DNA from: an uncultured archaeon
GTDB lineage: Archaea; Thermoproteota; Nitrososphaeria_A; Caldarchaeales; Calditenuaceae
Assembly (NCBI GenBank): GCA_937921685.1
Contig: CAKZUF010000050.1
Coordinates: forward strand, 1 to 61,212
Direction: 5' to 3'
DNA length: 61,212 nt
In this document: positions 50,881 to 59,536 of the stretch, piece after piece
How the letters are laid out: each line of letters begins with the position of its first letter
How positions within the stretch are numbered: position 1 is the first letter of the stretch
The notes under the pieces: model-generated
Told to the model about the DNA's origin: nothing
Databases searched by the model: none
Seen by the model: the letters and a program-made list of their open reading frames with translations, nothing else
Made by a program: the position numbers and the translations under genes

Positions 50881-51597
50881 TTAGGTTTTCATAAGCCTCT
50901 TGAGCAGCGGTATCTCCTCTATTTTCTCGTCACTGAGAAGTTGCCAGATGATTCCTTTTGGTCTGGAAAGTCTTGTATTGGTCGCTAATGCGCCCACATC
51001 AGTGACAATATAGTCAACCGGGACATCGAACTCCTCTACAGGGATCTCGCCGACTATCTGTAAGGGGTGGACCGTTGTTGTAACTGGTGTATCTTCAGAG
51101 ACCCTACCCAACATCCTCAAAATGGCATACTCTATCTCCGAATAGCCCTCACCCTTCCCCACGCGGGCGCCGCCGCGCGAGACGGCCACAGACCCCACCA
51201 CTATAAAGTCGACGACGTCGAGGCTCTCAGGCTCCACCTTCTCGCCAAACGTGAACCCGCCCCTGATCGTGGATGCATACCTAAAGTTGCGCTCGGAGAT
51301 TTTAGACGGCTCTAGCAGGAGGAAGCCCTCGCGAAGCCTGGGCGTAGGCATGACCAGCCTCTTACCCATCCTCATGCATAGCTCCCTGACTGGCCTTTGA
51401 GGCGAGTCTGGACTCACCTTCACCGTCCGAGCGGATCTAAATGATTCGAGCCGGAGTAGTTTTTCGGCCGCCGCCTCTGCGCCTATGAAGTTTGGGATAC
51501 GTCCGCGGATGGGGAACGGGGGCCGCGCCACCTGTTCTCTGACGAGCAGGTCCCAGACGTGTTCGCGTATCCTCTGCTTCTGCTCCCTCAGATTCAA
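50881..51597 (-). CDS. 5-formyltetrahydrofolate cyclo-ligase family protein
   Basis: 238 aa with a TTG start that overlaps the upstream stop (TTGA). IREHVWDLL, PFPIRGRIPNFIGAEAAAEKL and RLVMPTPRLREGFLLLEP match the archaeal MTHFS-like branch; VGSVAVSRGGARVGKGEGYSEIEYA is the nucleotide and substrate site. It would recycle 5-formyl-tetrahydrofolate or the archaeal pterin equivalent. Coupling to an HdrD-like gene is unusual and suggestive of C1 metabolism. Confidence 0.87.
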   Translation of the reverse strand: MNLREQKQRIREHVWDLLVREQVARPPFPIRGRIPNFIGAEAAAEKLLRLESFRSARTVKVSPDSPQRPVRELCMRMGKRLVMPTPRLREGFLLLEPSKISERNFRYASTIRGGFTFGEKVEPESLDVVDFIVVGSVAVSRGGARVGKGEGYSEIEYAILRMLGRVSEDTPVTTTVHPLQIVGEIPVEEFDVPVDYIVTDVGALATNTRLSRPKGIIWQLLSDEKIEEIPLLKRLMKT

Positions 51598-53600
51598 TCC
51601 TTATCCGCCGGTCTGAGGAGCTCCGAGACGTCCTTGACGCTTACACGGTCCTCCACACCGAGAACCCTCCTAGCATCCTCTAGCATGGCTAGGCAGAAGG
51701 GGCACTCGGTGACCACTGTCGCCGCGCCCGTCTCCATAAGCTCCTCAAGCCTAAGGAGGTTTTCACGCCTAGCCCGCTTGATATCGAGCCAGTAGTTCCC
51801 ACCACCCGCTCCGCAACACATGGTCAGCCTGCCCCTCCTCCTCGGCTCCCTCACCTCAGAGCCCGAAAGCACCTCCCTCGGCTCCTCTACGAGCCCGTGC
51901 ATCCTAGCTAGGATGCATGAGTCGTGTATGGTTAGGGGCCCTGATTCAGCTAGCTTGAGCCTCCCCTCCCTGACAAGCTTGTACAACATCTGTATATGGC
52001 TCACCACACTAAACTCCGCGCCCAGGTCCCTATACTGCCTAGAGAATATGTCGAAGCAGTGGGGGCAGTGGGTGATAACCTCCTTAACCCCCCTCGACTT
52101 CAGAAGACCTATCACCTCCTCTGCCAGTTCCTGGTACCTCCCCTCCTCCCCCAGCCTCCTCGCAGGGTCGCCATTACACACCTCCTCGCTGGACATTACT
52201 GCAAACCTGACACCCGCCGATACTAGAAGTGACGCGACCTGCTTCACAACCTGCCTAGCCCTAGGGTCATAGGCCCCCATGCATCCGACCCAGTAAACCG
52301 TCTCGACCGATTCCTCATCCTCCACCCTCCTAACCCCAATCTGCGCGAGCTCCTCGAGGAGCCTAGCCCTCTCATCTTGGCCCAGCCCAAACGGGTTTCT
52401 TGACCTAGCTAGGTTGGACAGCGTCTCGACTCCCTTTCTAGTGACGCTTCCACGAAGCGCCAAGGCTCTCCTCAGCTCGACTATCAGCTCCATCGGGCTT
52501 ATCAGGACGGGGCAGGCGTACTCGCAGGCCCCACATGTTGTGCAGGCGTAGACCTCCTCGAGCGTGAAGGCGTTGGAGTCGAAGAGGTCCTCCCCCCTCC
52601 TATCCCACCAAGCCCTCCTCAACTTCTGCACGATCATTCGGGGGGAGAGTGGTGTGCCTGCGATGAGGGCCGGGCATACCTCGTCACAACGTCCACAGTC
52701 TGTGCAGGCGTCGAGCTGTAGTATCTGGCGCGGCTTAATGTCGTTGATGCTGCTTATCCCTACTGGTGGTAGGCCTGCCTCCAAGTCGAGCTTGCTGAGT
52801 ATGAAGGGTGTCTCGATCAGGCCTGGAGCCTTGGCGTGCTGCCTGTTCACCGCCACGTTCAGCGAGGCTGCCAGTATGTGGAGTAGGTTTGTGAATGGCA
52901 GGGCCGCAACGCCGGCGAAGGACGCCACTGCGTGGATCCACCAGAGAGCCCTATACGCCGTCACCAAGGCGTCGCCTCCAACGTTCAGGCCGCCCATAGA
53001 GGCTGCCAGCAGGGCACCTACCGGAGAGTAGAGGCTCCAGGACGGGCTCCGGAGATATATTCTAATCCCCTCCAAGAGGAATCCTGTCACGCCTATGAAG
53101 AGGAGCAGCCATAGTATTGCCAGATACTCCCTCCTGTAGCTGAGGCGGCTTGGCTTTGTCGCTGTCCTCCTAAGCAGGGCGTATGTGAGGCCTGCTATGA
53201 GGAGTAGGCCGAAGGCATCGAGTAGAATCTCAAATGCTAGGTAGAAGTCCCCCACCAGGAGTCGCGCCTTGAGCGGCCGTAGGATATCATTGTCAATGAA
53301 TACTAAGGTCGTCCCGATAAAGAGCACCAAAATGCCATAGGATATCAGGAGATGCATCAACCCCGCCCGTGCGTCGCGGAGGATACGACGCTGAGCCCAG
53401 GCAAACTCTATAATTGACCTTACGAACCCGCCTGGACTGCTCTTGAAGGCTCTCCAAAGAAGCCCCAGATCATAGCTTCCCAGCCTAAGATACAGGCCGT
53501 ATAGAAAAACCGCGGCGAAGGGGGCCAATACAACATATATGATAATGTCAGTTCCCTCCGGCATCAGGACGAAATTCTCTCTCGCAGGCACAGCACTCAT
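51594..53600 (-). CDS. Membrane HdrD/NarI-like iron-sulfur oxidoreductase
   Basis: 668 aa from the ATG at 53600 (the in-frame start 10 codons earlier lies at or before the promoter's start site). N-terminal part: five membrane helices with His residues in RAGLMHLL and WIHAVAS..NLLHILA that could ligate haem b, like NarI/HdrE. Then two [4Fe-4S] motifs, CTDCGRCDEVCP and CTTCGACEYACP, and two CCG domains (HCPHCF; CCGAGGGNYW; CPFCLAM). It should pass electrons between a membrane quinone or methanophenazine-like pool and a thiol/disulfide or other soluble partner. Confidence 0.87.
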   Translation of the reverse strand: MSAVPARENFVLMPEGTDIIIYVVLAPFAAVFLYGLYLRLGSYDLGLLWRAFKSSPGGFVRSIIEFAWAQRRILRDARAGLMHLLISYGILVLFIGTTLVFIDNDILRPLKARLLVGDFYLAFEILLDAFGLLLIAGLTYALLRRTATKPSRLSYRREYLAILWLLLFIGVTGFLLEGIRIYLRSPSWSLYSPVGALLAASMGGLNVGGDALVTAYRALWWIHAVASFAGVAALPFTNLLHILAASLNVAVNRQHAKAPGLIETPFILSKLDLEAGLPPVGISSINDIKPRQILQLDACTDCGRCDEVCPALIAGTPLSPRMIVQKLRRAWWDRRGEDLFDSNAFTLEEVYACTTCGACEYACPVLISPMELIVELRRALALRGSVTRKGVETLSNLARSRNPFGLGQDERARLLEELAQIGVRRVEDEESVETVYWVGCMGAYDPRARQVVKQVASLLVSAGVRFAVMSSEEVCNGDPARRLGEEGRYQELAEEVIGLLKSRGVKEVITHCPHCFDIFSRQYRDLGAEFSVVSHIQMLYKLVREGRLKLAESGPLTIHDSCILARMHGLVEEPREVLSGSEVREPRRRGRLTMCCGAGGGNYWLDIKRARRENLLRLEELMETGAATVVTECPFCLAMLEDARRVLGVEDRVSVKDVSELLRPADKD

Positions 53601-53632
53601 AATACACACCGCGACTAGACCTCTATACACGC

Positions 53633-53652
53633 TAGTTATTAATTAGTTATTT
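53633..53652. promoter_or_regulatory. Divergent AT-rich promoter region
   Basis: The AT-rich run starting AGTTATTAATTAGTTAT provides TATA-like boxes on both strands: for the HdrD-like gene (start 53600) and the zinc-ribbon gene (start 53664-53670). Confidence 0.45.
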
Positions 53653-53663
53653 ACTCCACATCT

Positions 53664-53885
53664 GTGGTGATGGTGAGGTATCTCGTAGTTGTCTGCGCGA
53701 GTTGCGGCGGATACAGGGTCGTAAGTGGGGTGCAGAAGACCTTCAGATGCTTCAGCTGCGGAAATGTGTCAAGTCTAAAACAGGAGCTTATAGTGGCTTA
53801 TGCCAACTCGGCAGAAGAGGCTAGGCAGAGGATTGCATATTTGAAAATTTCTAAGGCAGCGAAGAGGGAGGCATCAAAGCCATGA
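53664..53885 (+). CDS. DUF1922-like zinc-ribbon protein
   Basis: 73 aa (GTG at 53664; ATG at 53670 equally possible). VVCASCGGYRVV and FRCFSCGNV give two CxxC knuckles of a rubredoxin-like zinc ribbon, followed by a helical tail. Small archaeal proteins of this kind are of unknown function; nucleic-acid binding is possible. The end overlaps the convergent oxidase gene by 12 nt. Confidence 0.8.
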   Translation: MVMVRYLVVVCASCGGYRVVSGVQKTFRCFSCGNVSSLKQELIVAYANSAEEARQRIAYLKISKAAKREASKP

Positions 53886-55001
53886 ATGGAGCTCGATGAC
53901 CTCCTCCGGCTCTCCGGCAAAGTTAGTGAACCTCGCCGGGTTGAAGGCCTCTACAGAGGCCGAAGCCTTCCCCGTAGCCATGTATTCAACTAGGTCTTGG
54001 CTCAGCGCTGGCCCCCTCATTATGCCGTACCCATCAAGCCCGTCGATGATGAATATGTGTGGATTGCCTGGAACCTGACCTACCAGGGGACGGCCGTCGG
54101 GTGTGGAGCTGCACACACCAGTCCACCCACCTGTCAGACGGTAATCTTCAGGGTGTTTCAGCCGCTCCAACAGCTTTTGCCCAAGCTCGTCGATGAACTC
54201 CCTCGCAGGGTGTGGGGGGCAGTCGGAGGGTGACTTAAGCTTTACAGCGAATCCATTACCCACTAGGAGCGAGCCGTGCCCGAACCGTCTCATATAGACG
54301 TGGCTCTCCTCGATAAACACTGGAACATCGCATATATTCTCCGCCACATTAAATGACAGTACCTGGCACGCATAGACCAGTGTCGGCGCTCGCCAGACCC
54401 CACTCCTAGCAAGTAAATCCCTATTCCACGCGCCGGCGGCTAATACTGCGTAGTCAAAAGAGAGCCTGTCTCCCTCCATGTGAATGATTCTCTGTCCCGC
54501 GTCTAGGCCGGTAATTTTTGTCCACTCATAGATCTTAACACCTAGCGAGTCCAGTCTCCTCTTCAGGTCTGAGAAGAGGCTGGAAACCTCCACCACAATG
54601 TCGTCGGGGGTGTAGACCCCTACCTCATAGTCTCTGACACTCATCCAGCTCAACCAGTCCGCCAACTCTCCATTACTCAAGACCCTATACCTGACACCGG
54701 CGCCATCCAAGAGCTCCCTCGAATATCTCGACATCCAGTAAGGCTCTATTGAGAGAAAACCCGTCTTCAGAACTGACTCTGATGCAACGCTCCTGTAAAT
54801 CTCTTGACTCCTCTTAGACATCTGGATATCTATTGGGAGGACTAGCTGTGTAGTATGGATTCCCGCACATCTTCCGCTGGAGCCGCTTCCCAGATGCCCC
54901 GCCTCAACGAGTGTGACTTTGAACCCTTTCTCTGCAGCGAAATAGGCTGTGAAGGCGCCTATAACTCCGCCACCCACCACGACTATTTCCTCGTGCCTCA
55001 T
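53874..55001 (-). CDS. FAD-dependent amine/amino-acid oxidase (DAO family)
   Basis: 375 aa. N-terminal FAD motif VVVGGGVIGAFTAYFAAEKG, then SSGRCAGIHTTQL (isoalloxazine contact) and a C-terminal TGGWTGVCSSTPDGRPLVG with DGLDGYGIMRGPA. Resembles sarcosine oxidase, glycine oxidase and dye-linked L-proline dehydrogenase beta subunits. Substrate cannot be assigned; no partner subunits are adjacent. Confidence 0.88.
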   Translation of the reverse strand: MRHEEIVVVGGGVIGAFTAYFAAEKGFKVTLVEAGHLGSGSSGRCAGIHTTQLVLPIDIQMSKRSQEIYRSVASESVLKTGFLSIEPYWMSRYSRELLDGAGVRYRVLSNGELADWLSWMSVRDYEVGVYTPDDIVVEVSSLFSDLKRRLDSLGVKIYEWTKITGLDAGQRIIHMEGDRLSFDYAVLAAGAWNRDLLARSGVWRAPTLVYACQVLSFNVAENICDVPVFIEESHVYMRRFGHGSLLVGNGFAVKLKSPSDCPPHPAREFIDELGQKLLERLKHPEDYRLTGGWTGVCSSTPDGRPLVGQVPGNPHIFIIDGLDGYGIMRGPALSQDLVEYMATGKASASVEAFNPARFTNFAGEPEEVIELHSWL

Positions 55002-55027
55002 ACTGGTTCTATAATTTCGTGCTCGAC

Positions 55028-55035
55028 ATTATAAA
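55028..55035 (-). promoter_or_regulatory. TATA box for DAO-family gene
   Basis: TTTATAAT on the - strand, about 31 nt upstream of the ATG at 55001. The remaining gap to 55260 is strongly AT-rich with T runs (several possible terminators or further TATA-like strings); I see no gene or RNA in it. Confidence 0.55.
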
Positions 55036-55260
55036 CTTCTCAACTTATAAAGGAAATTATATTTAGCGCTCCAGATTAGTATTTAAGGCCAGTTTATTAT
55101 TATTTGTTTGGTGATATAGATTTGTGTGTTATATTTTTGATTTCGTGGTTTATAGCTATAATTCTTATTGTCTATTTGACCTTGCCTTATTAGTCCAGCC
55201 TGTACCACCCTTTGATTTGGTTAAATAGTGATTGTGATTTACGGTTTTTGGTGGCCGTTT

Positions 55261-56637
55261 TTAAGATTTTCTCCCAATCTTCTCGAGGTGTTTCTGGAGT
55301 ATGCGGAGGAACTTTTCAGCCACTTCTATGCTGTTCCTACCTGTTATTGTTATCATTGGCTCCTTCCCCCAGTCTCCCCGGTGAAATATTATGTCGGTCA
55401 CTTTGCCGGCGGACTCGTAGGCCCTGGCAACCCCCCACCTAATGGTCATGCCCTCGACATATTTGATCTCAGGCGGCTCCTGAGACCTGTCATATGAGCT
55501 GATGGAGAATCCGAGTTCGCGGGCGGCTGCGAGGATTTCTTCAGAGTATTTGATGTTCATGGCGGCTCTCTTGGAGGGGTCGTACTGTGATATCGTCAGA
55601 ACCGCGTCGGCAATGTGTCTCGATCCACCCATCCAGGGGTGGGAGGCGGCTTTTAGCCTGTTGAATATCCGGGTAATCCTTCCCGGGACCGCCACTACTT
55701 CGTCTCTGCTGGTAGCGCCTATTGGGGCCTCGGCTATGTTTATTCCGGACTCGGGTGCCAGCTCCCCTCCCCCTTCAGCATTCTCAACCATCCTGACAGC
55801 CTCGCGAACGTTAGTCAGCGCATCCAGGAGACTGGCCCGCTTGGCGACATATGACATGGGGTTGACTGGCCCTGCCCCCTGACCTATTAGGAAGCCGCCC
55901 CTTATCGCCTCATAAACGAAGTTCTGAGCCTTCTTAACGGCCTCAGGTATCGTGGAGCCTTTCGCAAGCTCTGTAGCCACTGCCGATGCAAATACGCAGC
56001 CTGTGCCGTGTGTGGTTCTCGTGTCAAGTCTCGGAACCTCGTATCTATAGTATGAGCCCTCATAGTATAGTATGTCAATGACTCTTTCCCCATGTAGATG
56101 GCCTCCCTTCACCACAACTGCCGGTATCCCGTACGTCTCCGATAGGGTCTTTGCCACCTCTCTCTGGTCCTCCTCGGTCCTGATCCTTATGCCGCTTAGG
56201 ACCGTCGCCTCACTGGCGTTTGGCGTTATTACAGTGGAGATTGGGAATAGGCTCTTTTTTAGCTCGTCCACGGCGGCGGGTTGGAGGAGCTGAGCACCAC
56301 TCTTGGCAACCATCACGGGGTCAACCACTCTGGGGACATCAAGCCCCCTAAGCTCGCGGCTTACCGCTCTGATGATATCTGATGTGTGGAGCATTCCAGT
56401 CTTGACTGCGTCCACGCCGATATCTCTGACGCATACCCTAATCTGCTCGGCGATGAATTCTGGGTCGAGGTCAACTATCTTCGTGACCTCTTTGGTGTTT
56501 TGGGCTGTGAGGGATGTTATGGCTGACATTCCGTGACCTCCCAGAGCCGCTATAGTCTTGAGGTCTGCCTGAATCCCTGCCCCGCCTCCCGAATCGGAGC
56601 CCGCCACTGTGAGAACCCTTGGAACTCTCGAGGCCAT
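55261..56637 (-). CDS. thiDN: ThiD-ThiN fusion: HMP(-P) kinase and thiamine-phosphate synthase
   Basis: 458 aa. Residues 1-265 are ThiD (VLTVAGSDSGGGAGIQADLK, VDPVMVAKSG, TTHGTGCVFASAVA); about 280-458 are ThiN (GINIAEAPIGATSRDEVVAVPGRI, KAASHPWMGGSRHIADAVLT, IRWGVARAYESAG). ThiN replaces ThiE in many archaea and joins HMP-PP with the thiazole phosphate. The fusion carries out consecutive steps of thiamine synthesis. Third gene of a thiW / P-loop / thiDN cluster. Confidence 0.94.
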   Translation of the reverse strand: MASRVPRVLTVAGSDSGGGAGIQADLKTIAALGGHGMSAITSLTAQNTKEVTKIVDLDPEFIAEQIRVCVRDIGVDAVKTGMLHTSDIIRAVSRELRGLDVPRVVDPVMVAKSGAQLLQPAAVDELKKSLFPISTVITPNASEATVLSGIRIRTEEDQREVAKTLSETYGIPAVVVKGGHLHGERVIDILYYEGSYYRYEVPRLDTRTTHGTGCVFASAVATELAKGSTIPEAVKKAQNFVYEAIRGGFLIGQGAGPVNPMSYVAKRASLLDALTNVREAVRMVENAEGGGELAPESGINIAEAPIGATSRDEVVAVPGRITRIFNRLKAASHPWMGGSRHIADAVLTISQYDPSKRAAMNIKYSEEILAAARELGFSISSYDRSQEPPEIKYVEGMTIRWGVARAYESAGKVTDIIFHRGDWGKEPMITITGRNSIEVAEKFLRILQKHLEKIGRKS

Positions 56638-56652
56638 ACTAACTAAGACACT

Positions 56653-57204
56653 CTACCCCATTCTTATAACTATGTCAGATACCTCCATCAACTGTTCGAC
56701 AAACCTCTTCTCCCTCACCGATATTCCCGTCCCCTTATCATCTGCGAGCCTAGAGCCGTAGTAGGCTGTGACCAGCCACGCCCTAGAGAGGGACATAGCA
56801 GAGAATAGTTGCTCCGGCTCTCCCGCATGTATGTAGATGGTTGCGTCATTTATCGCAAGGATTGCCGTGGGGTTCTTTCTGTACTCTTCTAACAGCGGTC
56901 TTATCGCCTCCTCGTTTGTCTTAGCCAGCCTCCTCACATCCTCGGCATCTCTGCCTATCAGCCTCGGAGGCCTTATCTCCCAACTAGTCAGGTATCTCAC
57001 TCCGGCTGGCAGCTCTCCCACCTCAGCCAGCTTCCCTCCAACACCCCAGAAGAGGCCCGGGGCCATGTCGAGAACTGTTATATCGCCAGCGAAGCCAGCT
57101 TCTGAGAGCATCCACACAAACCTGTAGAGTAGTCTGGTCTTTCCAGTCCTAACCTCGCCCAGCACGATGGTGCGGCTGCTTGCCAGCTTCTGGGAGGTCA
57201 GCAT
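56653..57204 (-). CDS. Unknown P-loop NTPase in the thiamine operon
   Basis: 183 aa. Walker A GEVRTGKT near residue 17; VLDMAPGL and AILAINDATIYI are candidate Walker B/switch strands. No ABC signature or Q-loop is visible, so it is not an ECF-type EcfA ATPase; the DMAPGLFWGVGGKL segment recalls GTP/ATP-switch proteins. Gaps of 14-15 nt to thiW and thiDN imply cotranscription. It could be a thiamine-precursor kinase or a regulator, but no function can be assigned. Confidence 0.75.
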   Translation of the reverse strand: MLTSQKLASSRTIVLGEVRTGKTRLLYRFVWMLSEAGFAGDITVLDMAPGLFWGVGGKLAEVGELPAGVRYLTSWEIRPPRLIGRDAEDVRRLAKTNEEAIRPLLEEYRKNPTAILAINDATIYIHAGEPEQLFSAMSLSRAWLVTAYYGSRLADDKGTGISVREKRFVEQLMEVSDIVIRMG

Positions 57205-57218
57205 TGCGCCGAAATATG

Positions 57219-57782
57219 CTACACCTGCTCGAATAACTGGGGCATCACCCTGTTAAGCGCTAGGAGGACTAGGTAGCCTGCAACTGAGCCGGGCACCGAG
57301 CTGGCTGCCCATCCAGACCAGAAGATGAGGAGTGCGAGCATGTATTCGTTGCGGGCGAGTAGCGTCGTGACTCCCGGGGAGAGGGGGAAGAACTGTGGGA
57401 GGAAGGGTGAGAGAAGCAGCAGGGAGATGGTGCCACCTATCAGGACTGTTCCGATGGGCTCTGAAAATGCGCAGAGAAACCTCGCCCTAGGGTTCGCGAA
57501 CCTCCTGGTCAGCTTGTAGAAGAGGCCGACGAGAACGACGCCGGGAAGCCCTCCCGGATATGCGAAGAGCGTGCCTACGCCCAGGCCGATCCTCAGCGAG
57601 CCTACAATTAGGGGGACTGCAAGCCCCCATAGTGGTCCAACCAACACGCCGGCCAAAACATTTCCGAAATGCTGCATTGGCGCGGCCCGAGTCCCGAGGA
57701 ATGGGAACCAGACGTATAGCGAAGAAATCAGGGTGATGGCAGAGATAGCTATGATGTAGGAGATTCTACGAGTGGTCTTCAA
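57219..57782 (-). CDS. thiW: ThiW-family ECF transporter S component
   Basis: 187 aa, about five or six membrane helices. APMQHFGNVLAGVLVGPLWG and GVGTLFAYPGGLPGVVLVGLFYK are the ThiW signature. S components bind the vitamin precursor (thought to be the thiazole moiety for ThiW) and need an EcfT-EcfA energising module; no such genes are in the window, so a shared module elsewhere is likely. Linked to thiDN, as expected for salvage. Confidence 0.9.
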   Translation of the reverse strand: MKTTRRISYIIAISAITLISSLYVWFPFLGTRAAPMQHFGNVLAGVLVGPLWGLAVPLIVGSLRIGLGVGTLFAYPGGLPGVVLVGLFYKLTRRFANPRARFLCAFSEPIGTVLIGGTISLLLLSPFLPQFFPLSPGVTTLLARNEYMLALLIFWSGWAASSVPGSVAGYLVLLALNRVMPQLFEQV

Positions 57783-57802
57783 GGCGGCCCGCCCCAGCCA
57801 CT

Positions 57803-58195
57803 CTATTTCAGGCCCCAGCTAATCTTCTTGACCGGCTTCACCCTTATCAGCGCAACTTCACCCTCATCCCAGGGGTCGCGTCTCGCCCAGGCAAATTTCT
57901 TGAAGAAGGCTTCAGACATCTTTTTAAACTCTTCACCATGCGTAAGAATCTCCGCCTCGCCCCGGATGAGGACAGCCTTGTTCGGCTGGTACTGGTCTAC
58001 TAGGACTGAAACCCGCCTGTCACGCTTTATGTTTCTAACCTTAGCCGTGTCCAGGTCTGAGACAATGTAGAAGAAGCCGTCCCTGAATATGTAGCATACT
58101 GGAACCAGATGGGGTGACCCGTCACTGTCCAGTGTAGCTAGGCGGCATAGCTCGTTCCTCTCGAGAAAGCGAACCTCACTCTCCTTAAACCTCAA
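57803..58195 (-). CDS. PPOX-class F420/FMN-binding protein
   Basis: 130 aa, TTG start. LCRLATLDSDGSPHLVPVCYIFRDGFFYI and KVRNIKRDRRVSVLVDQ match the pyridoxamine-phosphate-oxidase-like split barrel, in the small F420/FMN subgroup. 20 nt upstream of thiW, so possibly the first gene of that operon. It may use F420H2 or flavin to reduce a small molecule; no substrate is known. Confidence 0.88.
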   Translation of the reverse strand: MRFKESEVRFLERNELCRLATLDSDGSPHLVPVCYIFRDGFFYIVSDLDTAKVRNIKRDRRVSVLVDQYQPNKAVLIRGEAEILTHGEEFKKMSEAFFKKFAWARRDPWDEGEVALIRVKPVKKISWGLK

Positions 58196-58220
58196 GGCAC
58201 GTTCCTATACGGTAGTCGAT

Positions 58221-58229
58221 GGATATAAC
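58221..58229 (-). promoter_or_regulatory. TATA box for PPOX-thiW-thiDN cluster
   Basis: GTTATATCC on the - strand, about 30 nt upstream of the TTG at 58195: a leaderless layout. Confidence 0.5.
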
Positions 58230-58258
58230 CGTTAGCCGGTTTGGAGAGTATGCGCAGA

Positions 58259-58266
58259 CTTATATC
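58259..58266 (+). promoter_or_regulatory. TATA box for sufS
   Basis: CTTATATC about 35 nt upstream of the ATG at 58298; it lies inside the longer open frame from 58241 and so rules that start out. Confidence 0.55.
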
Positions 58267-58297
58267 AATCTTGCTGTATCTGCTTCATAGTTTGAGC

Positions 58298-59536
58298 ATG
58301 GAGGCCGCGTCTAGGTCACCCTACAGGATTAGAGAAGACTTCCCAATATTCACCAGGGTAAGGGGGCCTAAGCCCCTAGTCTATCTGGATAATGCGGCTA
58401 CTACGCAGAAGCCGAGACGGGTATTAAACGCTATGGTGCTATACTACGCCAAAGCAAACGCGAATGTCCACAGGGGCGTCTACAGCCTCTCAATAGAGGC
58501 TACCCAGCTCTACGAGGACGTGAGAAGAAAGATCGCAAAGTTTGTGGATGCGAACAGCTGGCGCGAGGTCGTCTTCACCAGAAACACGACAGAGGCAATA
58601 AACCTAGTCGCCTACTCATACGCCCTCCACAGGATCAAGAGGGGTGGGAAGATAGTGATCACTGAGATGGAGCACCACAGCAACATAGTCCCCTGGCAGC
58701 TGGTCTCAAAGATCAATGGGCTTAGAATCGAGGCTATACCGATCACGGCTGACGGCTACCTTGACCTGGGCTCCATCGACAAGCTCTTGAGGGATGCAGA
58801 CATGCTCGCCATAGTCCACGCATCAAACGTCCTGGGGACGATCAACCCTGTCAAAGAGATTACGAGGACTGCGAAGGAGTATGGCGTAACGGTGCTGGTT
58901 GATGCGGCACAGAGTGTCCCCCACATGCCTGTCAGTTTCAGGGAGATTGGATGCGACTTCCTCGCATTCTCGGGTCACAAGATGCTGGGGCCGATGGGTG
59001 TTGGCTGCCTGATTGCGCGTGAAGAGCTGCTCGAGTCTATGGAGCCCTTCATGGGGGGTGGCGAGATGATTAGGGAGGTTACGCTGAGCGGCTCAAGTTG
59101 GAATGAGATACCTTGGAAATTCGAGGCAGGCACCCCCAGTGTAGCCGACGTAGTGGGCCTCGGGGCTGCGGTGCGATACCTCCGCGAGATAGGCATGGAT
59201 TGGGTGAGGAGGCATGAGGAGGAGCTGACCCAGACGGCTCTCCAAGAGCTGTCCGAGATTCCGCGGCTCAGGATTATTGGACCCGAGTCTGTAAAGGACC
59301 GCTGCGGCCTCGTCTCCTTCGTGCTCAGCGACATCCACCCCCACGACCTAGCAGAGTATCTTGACAGGACATTCAACATAGCAGTCAGGGCTGGCCACCA
59401 CTGCGCCATGCCACTACACACAAAGCTAGGCCTAGTAGCGACAACGCGGGCCAGCTTCTACATCTACAACACAAAAGAGGAGGTCCAGCTTCTAGCGGAG
59501 GGCTTAAAACAGGCCCTCAAACACTTCAAAGCCTAG
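58298..59536 (+). CDS. sufS: Cysteine desulfurase SufS
   Basis: 412 aa from the ATG at 58298. VYLDNAATTQKPRRVL at the N-terminus, PLP Lys in FSGHKMLGP, VDAAQSVPH and the active-site Cys in RAGHHCAMP: a group II (SufS-like) enzyme. Provides sulfur for iron-sulfur cluster assembly; relevant here for the HdrD-like, radical SAM and oxidoreductase proteins. Stop overlaps the convergent regulator by 4 nt. SufE/SufU partners are not visible. Confidence 0.95.
   Translation: MEAASRSPYRIREDFPIFTRVRGPKPLVYLDNAATTQKPRRVLNAMVLYYAKANANVHRGVYSLSIEATQLYEDVRRKIAKFVDANSWREVVFTRNTTEAINLVAYSYALHRIKRGGKIVITEMEHHSNIVPWQLVSKINGLRIEAIPITADGYLDLGSIDKLLRDADMLAIVHASNVLGTINPVKEITRTAKEYGVTVLVDAAQSVPHMPVSFREIGCDFLAFSGHKMLGPMGVGCLIAREELLESMEPFMGGGEMIREVTLSGSSWNEIPWKFEAGTPSVADVVGLGAAVRYLREIGMDWVRRHEEELTQTALQELSEIPRLRIIGPESVKDRCGLVSFVLSDIHPHDLAEYLDRTFNIAVRAGHHCAMPLHTKLGLVATTRASFYIYNTKEEVQLLAEGLKQALKHFKA

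Noticed and set aside
55036..55260. AT-rich gap as a possible replication origin
   Set aside because: No origin-recognition-box repeats or dyads and no orc1/cdc6 gene nearby; AT-richness alone is not evidence.
56653..57204. P-loop protein as the EcfA ATPase energising ThiW
   Set aside because: No LSGGQ-type signature, Q-loop or Walker B DE pair typical of ABC ATPases.
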